Origin: Gammaproteobacteria bacterium
GTDB taxonomy: Bacteria > Pseudomonadota > Gammaproteobacteria > UBA6429
Assembly (NCBI GenBank): GCA_030635835.1
Contig: DAOVYB010000087.1
Coordinates: forward strand, 1-5,633
Direction of reading: 5' to 3'
DNA: 5,633 bases
A model generated the notes under the pieces. It ran no database searches, had not been told where the DNA came from, and saw nothing but the letters and a program-made list of their open reading frames with translations. The position numbers and the translations under genes were made by a program. Below, piece after piece: positions 1-4,422 of the stretch. Position 1 is the stretch's first letter, and each line of letters starts with the position of its first letter.

Positions 1-288
1 ACGGTCACTAATTTCACCATTTAAAATATCAACTTTACTTAAGCCACCATCACGTCCAAAGACATAGGCGTAACGGGCATCACGAGAATAAACAATAGAG
101 GCATGAGACAAATCACCCAGACCATTCACTTGCATTAATGAAACCCAATTTGTTGTATCAACGATCTGCACACTTCCAGTTGCCCGTTCAATAACAACAC
201 CTAAATCACCGGTACCGCGCAAGCTATTACAGCCACTTAACAGCGTAACTGTAAATACGAGCAAGATTAATGTTTTAAACTTACTCAT
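1..288 (-). CDS. nirF: NirF, heme d1 biosynthesis lipoprotein (N-terminal 96 codons; cut by the left edge)
   Basis: NirF is a periplasmic d1-type propeller protein needed for a late step of heme d1 synthesis; it resembles the d1 domain of NirS and NirN but has no heme c. Seen here: the reading frame is open from ATG at 288-286 to position 1. Residues 1-19 form a lipoprotein signal peptide ending in a lipobox (LSGC, acylated Cys20). Asn at +2 gives no inner-membrane retention signal by the E. coli rule. The mature start (RGTGDLG, residues 24-30), the SHAS segment with His62 and the first propeller blade (RYAYVFGRDGG, residues 72-82) are hallmarks of NirF. The ATG lies inside the end of nirC (ATGAGTAA, 8-nt overlap), so translation is probably coupled; only a weak AGG lies upstream. 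The rest of the gene, and probably further nir genes, lie to the left of the window. Confidence 0.9.
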   Translation of the reverse strand, partial: MSKFKTLILLVFTVTLLSGCNSLRGTGDLGVVIERATGSVQIVDTTNWVSLMQVNGLGDLSHASIVYSRDARYAYVFGRDGGLSKVDILNGEISDR

Positions 289-625
289 TATTGATGCCTG
301 CATATAAAGTATTAACCAACCAGTTAATTTCCTGCTTTGTTAATAAATTATTCCATGGTGGCATTGGCGTTCCTGGTCGACCATTAGCAATTGTTACTTC
401 AATCATTTCTCGTGATTTATCCTTCAGCACATCAGGTGTTAAGGCTGGCCCAAGCCCGCCTTTTAATGTCATACCATGACATGAACCACAATCCTGAATG
501 AGTAAGTTTTTTAATTCTGCTATTCGCTGTTTAGAGATCATTACAACATCTTTAGCATTAACTGAGCTATAAAATATTGTGGTGAGAGTAAATATTAAAA
601 ATATAATATTAAATTTATGAAGCAT
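281..625 (-). CDS. nirC: NirC-like periplasmic monoheme cytochrome c
   Basis: This is a small class I c-type cytochrome of 114 residues. Residues 1-24 look like a Sec signal peptide (hydrophobic core, cleavage after SVNA). The heme c site is CGSCH at 46-50. The probable distal ligand is Met88 in the GRPGTPMPPW segment, and a C-terminal helix (INWLVNTLY) follows. Lying between nirE and nirF, it is best named NirC, a periplasmic electron carrier of nir clusters thought to serve heme d1 maturation or NirS. It starts 4 nt after the nirE stop without a clear Shine-Dalgarno sequence and overlaps nirF by 8 nt, so it is probably translated by coupling. Its motifs match the N-terminal cytochrome domain of the NirN-like protein in this window closely. 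NirM-type cytochrome c551 is the alternative name; position and similarity favour NirC. Confidence 0.82.
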   Translation of the reverse strand: MLHKFNIIFLIFTLTTIFYSSVNAKDVVMISKQRIAELKNLLIQDCGSCHGMTLKGGLGPALTPDVLKDKSREMIEVTIANGRPGTPMPPWNNLLTKQEINWLVNTLYAGINNE

Positions 626-629
626 TTAT

Positions 630-1424
630 TTAACCATGTAATGACTGCTCATTAACAGTAAAGTCACCATCGATAGCATTTTCTGTTACAAACCAGTCTA
701 ACTGATCAGCAAGCGAAACGACTTTGCCAATAACAAATATAACCGGCGCTTGTAACATTGATGTATCTTCAGCAAGTCTGCTCAAGGAACTTAGTATACG
801 TTTTTGGTTGCCCGTTGTACCGTTTTGAATAGCTGCAGCAGGTGTATTTTTATCCAGTCCCGCTTCGATAAGTTTATTACTGATTAATTCTCTATTGGCA
901 AATCCCATATAAATAACAACGGTCTTATTTGCATCAGCAAGTGCTTTCCAATCTAATTCAAGCGGCTTATCGGATTGACTATGTCCCGTTACAATTTGTA
1001 CGCCTTGAGCCAATCCACGATGTGTTAAAGGTATTCCAGCATAGGTTGTACAAGCGGAAGCCGCAGTTATTCCGGGCACAATCTCAAACTTAATACCATT
1101 GTTCGCCAACAATAAGGCTTCTTCACTGCCGCGACCAAAAATAAAGGGGTCTCCCCCCTTTAATCGAACTATCGTACGCTCACTTTCTGCAAGGTTTAGT
1201 AATAACTGATTAATTTCATCTTGTGGCAAGGTATGATTACCCGATTGTTTGCCGACATAGATTTGAGTCACACCAGCAGGAATCTGTTCAAGAATAGCGT
1301 CTGACACCAATCGATCATAAATAACGACATCCGCATTCTGTATTAGACGCAATGCTTTGACGGTTAATAATTCAGGATCACCCGGGCCAGTGCCAACTAA
1401 GTAAACTTTTCTTGACTGATTCAT
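630..1424 (-). CDS. nirE: Uroporphyrinogen-III C-methyltransferase (NirE type)
   Basis: This enzyme transfers two methyl groups from S-adenosylmethionine to uroporphyrinogen III in the cytoplasm, giving precorrin-2, the branch point toward heme d1, siroheme and cobalamin. At 264 residues it is a full-length stand-alone SUMT without the CysG dehydrogenase/ferrochelatase part. Visible family motifs: the glycine-rich VGTGPGDPELLT (10-21), RLKGGDPFIFGRG (87-99), FEIVPGITAAS (113-123) with the conserved Glu114, GIPLTHR (130-136) and TGHSQ (146-150). The start is supported by a GAGGT Shine-Dalgarno 6 nt upstream. It leads the nirE-nirC-nirF unit and sits downstream of an FNR/Dnr-type box. From sequence alone it could equally be called CobA; the name NirE rests on its neighbours. 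No key motif is missing. Confidence 0.9.
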   Translation of the reverse strand: MNQSRKVYLVGTGPGDPELLTVKALRLIQNADVVIYDRLVSDAILEQIPAGVTQIYVGKQSGNHTLPQDEINQLLLNLAESERTIVRLKGGDPFIFGRGSEEALLLANNGIKFEIVPGITAASACTTYAGIPLTHRGLAQGVQIVTGHSQSDKPLELDWKALADANKTVVIYMGFANRELISNKLIEAGLDKNTPAAAIQNGTTGNQKRILSSLSRLAEDTSMLQAPVIFVIGKVVSLADQLDWFVTENAIDGDFTVNEQSLHG

Positions 1425-1430
1425 TGCATT

Positions 1431-1435
1431 ACCTC
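1431..1435 (-). promoter_or_regulatory. Shine-Dalgarno of nirE
   Basis: The minus strand reads GAGGT here, 6 nt before the ATG at 1424-1422. It is a strong match to the anti-Shine-Dalgarno sequence and fixes the start of nirE, the first gene of its unit. The two genes that follow lack comparable sites. Confidence 0.8.
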
Positions 1436-1503
1436 AGATAATGTAACTTCATGTTTAATATCAGAATAGTTGAAAAATATTGCTCTTTTTCAGAGAATAT
1501 AAA

Positions 1504-1509
1504 ATTATT
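1504..1509 (-). promoter_or_regulatory. Candidate -10 element of the nirE promoter
   Basis: The minus strand reads AATAAT, matching 5 of 6 bases of TATAAT. It lies 20 nt beyond the edge of the FNR/Dnr-like box, the geometry of a class II activated promoter with no good -35. Transcription would start near 1495-1497, giving a leader of about 70 nt. The region is so AT-rich that chance matches are common, so this is a prediction. Confidence 0.4.
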
Positions 1510-1529
1510 ACTTATAACTAATTTATACC

Positions 1530-1543
1530 TTGATTTAGGTCAA
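1530..1543. promoter_or_regulatory. FNR/Dnr (Crp-Fnr family) binding site
   Basis: The plus strand reads TTGATTTAGGTCAA, that is TTGAT-N4-GTCAA, matching 9 of the 10 defined positions of the TTGAT-N4-ATCAA consensus used by FNR, Anr and Dnr/Nnr regulators. Its centre lies 112 nt upstream of the nirE start codon and about 229 nt upstream of the hemerythrin start. Read toward nirE, an AATAAT hexamer lies at roughly the distance expected for an activator bound near -40. This suggests nirE-nirC-nirF is switched on by low oxygen or nitric oxide. Control of the hemerythrin gene from the same site is possible, but the distance makes it less likely. Confidence 0.72.
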
Positions 1544-1765
1544 CCAATACCAAAGTATATTCTGTTAAAAATAGATATAAATGCAATAAAAAATTATAGT
1601 GTGACATACTTAAATATCATGGATTTCATGATAAATAAATGAAGATTATGTAAGTAATTCAATGGCTAAGTTGCCAATAATACTGAGCACAGAAAGCAAA
1701 CAACTAATAAATAAATTTAATCAGATATATAAATAAAATTTATAGAATATTATAGAGAGTTCACC

Positions 1766-2350
1766 ATGAAGCTAAATAGATGTCGAAATCAACGAATGTG
1801 TATGTTCGGTGTATCAGTACTTATCATGACCCTGATAATTGCGGCGATATTAGGACTCGTAGCTGGACCAGGTAGTCCCTTAACCTGGTTATTAATCGCT
1901 GCGCTGTTGGGAATCCCCTATGCTCACAGAAAACTCTCCGACAGAAATTATGTTGAATGGAAGGATGAATACAGTGTTGGTCTTGATTCTATCGATCTCC
2001 AACATAAAAAACTTCTAAGTCTGATCAACCAATTGCAAACTGCTGTGGATTATTCAACAGGTCAAGAATTTGAGCGCGAAGCCCTTGATGAACTGGTTAA
2101 CTATACAAAAACACATTTCGCTTTTGAAGAAGGCTTAATGAAAGATAACGGTTACCCTGATTATGAACCGCATAAGGCACAACATGAAAAAATGGTTAAA
2201 CATGTTGAAGAGGTATTATCTGAATATGAGAAAGATCGTGATACCGCAATGAGTAATGCGGTTAATTTTCTTAAGGATTGGTTGATTAACCACATCAATG
2301 GTACCGATCAAAAATACAGTGATTTCTTAATTAAAAAAGGTGTGAACTAA
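1766..2350 (+). CDS. Membrane-anchored bacteriohemerythrin
   Basis: This 194-residue protein has two parts. Residues about 12-53 hold two hydrophobic segments (about 12-33 and 38-52) split by a short GPGSP turn, giving a membrane hairpin or anchor. Residues about 61-190 are a hemerythrin domain with all seven di-iron ligands in the usual pattern: His80, HxxxE at His117/Glu121, HxxxH at His136/His140, and HxxxxD at His176/Asp181. The family's entry motif (VEWKDEYSVG, 63-72) is also present. Hemerythrins bind O2 reversibly, and some bind NO; lying among nir genes, this one may buffer, sense or deliver O2 or NO at the membrane. It is the only plus-strand gene, divergent from nirE and convergent with nirN. 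The ATG at 1766 is preceded by GAGAG 6 nt upstream, which supports it over later Met codons. It lacks the domain layout expected of YtfE-type iron-sulfur repair proteins. Confidence 0.9.
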   Translation: MKLNRCRNQRMCMFGVSVLIMTLIIAAILGLVAGPGSPLTWLLIAALLGIPYAHRKLSDRNYVEWKDEYSVGLDSIDLQHKKLLSLINQLQTAVDYSTGQEFEREALDELVNYTKTHFAFEEGLMKDNGYPDYEPHKAQHEKMVKHVEEVLSEYEKDRDTAMSNAVNFLKDWLINHINGTDQKYSDFLIKKGVN

Positions 2351-2352
2351 TA

Positions 2353-3954
2353 TTATTTCTCAATTATATAGCGCGTTTTGTTATACACATTATATTTTCC
2401 CGAAGGTTTAATCATTCGGATATGTTTTATTTCTTTTAGCGTTACCGCATCATATACAACGACTGCCCCCTCTTTGTCCCAAATGCTCACTAAAGCATAT
2501 TTGCCATCTCGGCTAAATCCGACATGAGCTGATTTTTTACCCGGCACAGGTCGCAGAGTTTTTATTATTTCAAGGCTAGACTTCTCAATAACATGCATTG
2601 CATCTTTGTTAGGACCAAAAAATACATCTGTCCAGATGTAAGGTGAATTTTTATGCGTCTGCAGATAAAAACCCGGACCCAGCGTTTTAATTTCTTTAAC
2701 CAGTTTCCAGCTTTCCATATCAAGAACACTAATAATACCTTTTCTAAAGTTCGGCACAGCCAATACCTTGCGACCTTTATAATCCAGACTAACCCCGGAA
2801 CTAAAATGAGGTTTACCGGGTAAGTCTAATTTAGGCACAATGGCTTTTCTTACATCCATGTCGACAACTTGTCCCTTAGCTGCATGGGTCACACCAACAA
2901 TAGAGATATAGTCTTCATCAAAAAATAAATCCTCCAGATAATCATTTACGGGAATACGTCTTAAGGGGAAAGGCTGCGTTTTTGTATTTTCACCCGAGTC
3001 AACGCGATAATCATGCATCCACATACCAAATCCATGTGGAGGTTCATCGGCATAAGATATTTCCCATAACTCAGGAATATCTTTTAATGCTGCAAAAAAA
3101 CTCATAGTCGGTGGAGAGGTATAAACCGCACTTACTCGTGATGATTTTCCTTCAATATTTTTAACATCATAAAGTTTGATAGGTCTGAGATCTCGTGTAT
3201 CAAGTAACACCATGGTGTGAGGTAAAGTATTTGCAACCAACAGGTATCGCCCATCTGCAGACAGTGTTTGATTACGTGAATTAATACCGACACGAATTTC
3301 TGCAACCCGTTTTAAATTATAGATATCATATTTACTGATCCAGCCATCACGTGAAGAAAGATAAACATAACGACCAGAGGGTGAAAATTGTGGTTCTCCG
3401 TATAATGAGAATCTTGATTTAAATCGATGTACAGGTTCAAACGTATCACCATCAAGAAGAGTGACATGGTGGTCTCCCTTTTCCACCACTAAAAATAAAT
3501 TAAGCTGATCCTTAACATTCAATAATGGCTTATTGGGCAGGCTGCTTTGCTTATTATGAATAATGTGACTGGCTTTAATTTTCGCCATATCCCAATCAGG
3601 TATTTTTTCTAACGGGGTATAGATAAACTCAACAAGAGACTGTATTTCTTTATCACCCAACTTGTCTTTAAAAGCAGGCATCAACGTGGATGAGCGGCCA
3701 TTTCGGATGACTTTAATCGCGGCAGGCTTGCGTAAATATTTGAGGTTTTCAGGCAGTAAAGCTGGTCCTACTCCACCCAGACGCTGCGCATTATGGCATT
3801 CGGCACAGTGAGTTTTAAATAATTTTGTAGCGTCAGTATTAGCTGCTGTTTGAGCAAACAACAACTTCGTGGATAAAAGGCCTAAAAAGAACAGAGCAGT
3901 AAAAGTAAACTTAAATAAAACAGAGTTGTTGAGTTTGATAGATTTGTTCTTCAT
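2353..3954 (-). CDS. nirN: NirN-like cytochrome c / heme d1-domain protein (dihydro-heme d1 dehydrogenase family)
   Basis: NirN carries out the last step of heme d1 synthesis in the periplasm, oxidising a propionate side chain to acrylate. Seen here, in 533 residues: a signal peptide (about 1-34), a cytochrome c domain with CAECH at 50-54 and probable Met92 ligand, then a d1-type propeller from about 145 to the end. By spacing, His383 (PHFSSG), His477 and Tyr521 (GKYNVYN) match His323, His417 and Tyr461 of Pseudomonas aeruginosa NirN: 94 and 138 residues after the first in both. No His is found where NirS has its other active-site His (HDGGLD), which favours NirN over nitrite reductase. Oddly, Tyr185 occupies the place of the proximal d1-ligand His (His182 in NirS, His147 in NirN). 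The start lies 5 nt after the cupredoxin stop, so the two genes are likely co-transcribed. The stop lies 2 bp from that of the convergent hemerythrin gene. Confidence 0.78.
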   Translation of the reverse strand: MKNKSIKLNNSVLFKFTFTALFFLGLLSTKLLFAQTAANTDATKLFKTHCAECHNAQRLGGVGPALLPENLKYLRKPAAIKVIRNGRSSTLMPAFKDKLGDKEIQSLVEFIYTPLEKIPDWDMAKIKASHIIHNKQSSLPNKPLLNVKDQLNLFLVVEKGDHHVTLLDGDTFEPVHRFKSRFSLYGEPQFSPSGRYVYLSSRDGWISKYDIYNLKRVAEIRVGINSRNQTLSADGRYLLVANTLPHTMVLLDTRDLRPIKLYDVKNIEGKSSRVSAVYTSPPTMSFFAALKDIPELWEISYADEPPHGFGMWMHDYRVDSGENTKTQPFPLRRIPVNDYLEDLFFDEDYISIVGVTHAAKGQVVDMDVRKAIVPKLDLPGKPHFSSGVSLDYKGRKVLAVPNFRKGIISVLDMESWKLVKEIKTLGPGFYLQTHKNSPYIWTDVFFGPNKDAMHVIEKSSLEIIKTLRPVPGKKSAHVGFSRDGKYALVSIWDKEGAVVVYDAVTLKEIKHIRMIKPSGKYNVYNKTRYIIEK

Positions 3955-3959
3955 ATATC

Positions 3960-4304
3960 TTAGTCAATTACGTGTACTGTAGCCGTCATTTTTGGATGAG
4001 GTCCACAACGATAAGGGAAGGTTCCCACTTTATTAAATATACGCTTATAGGTATCACCAGAAAATAAATAATCATCCGGCTCCTCTTCACCCCGCGCTTC
4101 AAACCAGACACTATGATACTGACGTTTTTCTCTATTTTCCCAGGTAATTTTTTGTCCCCGTTTAATCGTAATTTCCTGAGGTATGAATTTAAAATCTTTA
4201 ATGATCACAAGTGGATTAGCGCTACTTTTATTATCTCCACCTGCTACTGCACTCTGGCTAAACACGGTTAGCGTTACTAACATAAGCAATAATTTAAATT
4301 TCAT
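3960..4304 (-). CDS. Periplasmic amicyanin-like cupredoxin
   Basis: This is a small blue (type 1) copper protein of 114 residues. Residues 1-21 form a Sec signal peptide (cleavage after AVA), leaving about 93 mature residues, close to a minimal plastocyanin/amicyanin fold. Copper ligands are visible: His64 (YHSVWF), Cys100, His103 and Met106. The C-terminal loop is C-x2-H-x2-M (CGPHPKM), the short spacing of amicyanin rather than the C-x2-H-x4-M of plastocyanin. It probably shuttles electrons in the periplasm. With no amine dehydrogenase gene in view and nirN 5 nt downstream, a role as donor to a nitrite reductase or acceptor for NirN-type oxidation is the simplest inference. The start is supported by AAGGA (4316-4312) 7 nt upstream. 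It is the first gene after a terminator, so a promoter should lie in the roughly 55 bp before it. Confidence 0.85.
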   Translation of the reverse strand: MKFKLLLMLVTLTVFSQSAVAGGDNKSSANPLVIIKDFKFIPQEITIKRGQKITWENREKRQYHSVWFEARGEEEPDDYLFSGDTYKRIFNKVGTFPYRCGPHPKMTATVHVID

Positions 4305-4361
4305 TTTTTTATCCTTAAACTATCCAAAAAGAATCAAAAATTAAACTTGAGTATACACAAA
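4305..4361 (-). promoter_or_regulatory. Leader of the cupredoxin-nirN unit, with Shine-Dalgarno and possible weak FNR-like box
   Basis: The short AT-rich stretch between the upstream terminator and the cupredoxin start must hold the promoter if the terminator is efficient. An AAGGA Shine-Dalgarno lies at 4316-4312. At 4360-4347 the minus strand reads TTGTG-N4-CTCAA, matching only 7 of 10 defined positions of the FNR/Dnr consensus. Its centre is about 50 nt from the ATG, too close for a normal class II start with a usable leader. No convincing -35/-10 pair is seen, so the operator reading is tentative. Confidence 0.35.
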
Positions 4362-4393
4362 AAAAGCCACAGGACATTAGTCCTGTGGCTTTT
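4359..4393 (-). terminator. Rho-independent terminator after the di-heme cytochrome gene
   Basis: A perfect 10-bp GC-rich stem (arms 4366-4375 and 4380-4389, GCCACAGGAC with its complement) closes a 4-nt loop and extends by four A-T pairs. On the minus strand it is followed at once by seven T residues (4365-4359), the classic intrinsic terminator form. It begins about 30 nt after the TAG of the cytochrome gene at 4423. In the plus direction the tail is only four T residues, so it should work mainly on minus-strand transcripts. It separates the cytochrome gene from the cupredoxin-nirN unit. Confidence 0.93.
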
Positions 4394-4422
4394 GTATGTA
4401 GTTTACTGTGAATCAGTTACTG

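Larger units (their letters stand above)
1425..1765. other. AT-rich divergent intergenic region between nirE and the hemerythrin gene
   Basis: This 341-bp stretch is markedly richer in A and T than its neighbours and should contain promoters for both divergent genes. It holds an FNR/Dnr-like palindrome (1530-1543), a candidate -10 element for nirE (1504-1509) and, nearer the hemerythrin gene, two near copies of ATAAATAAATTTA (1707-1719 and 1729-1742). No tRNA, stable hairpin or mobile-element end is visible. A 63-codon open frame at 1451-1642 on the plus strand has no ribosome binding site and a composition expected of AT-rich spacer, so it is not called a gene. No well-spaced -35/-10 pair could be fixed for the hemerythrin gene. 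Confidence 0.7.

Noticed and set aside
291..479. 62-codon plus-strand open frame opposite nirC
   Set aside because: It is a shadow of nirC, which has a signal peptide, a CXXCH heme site and operon context.
1451..1642. 63-codon open reading frame on the plus strand in the intergenic spacer
   Set aside because: No Shine-Dalgarno sequence, Ile/Asn/Lys/Tyr-rich composition expected of AT-rich spacer, no recognisable motif, and it overlaps the FNR/Dnr-like box and predicted nirE promoter.
2353..3954. Calling the cytochrome c/d1 protein a NirS nitrite reductase
   Set aside because: It lacks the HDGGLD-type active-site His of NirS, and its His383/His477/Tyr521 spacing matches NirN; the proximal His is also absent.
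4347..4360. TTGTG-N4-CTCAA as a confident FNR/Dnr box for cupredoxin-nirN
   Set aside because: Only 7 of 10 consensus positions match and it lies too close to the start codon for a normal class II promoter; kept only as a tentative note in the leader entry.
4359..4393. Inverted repeat as an operator or mobile-element end
   Set aside because: A GC-rich stem, 4-nt loop and seven T residues just after a stop codon are fully explained by an intrinsic terminator.
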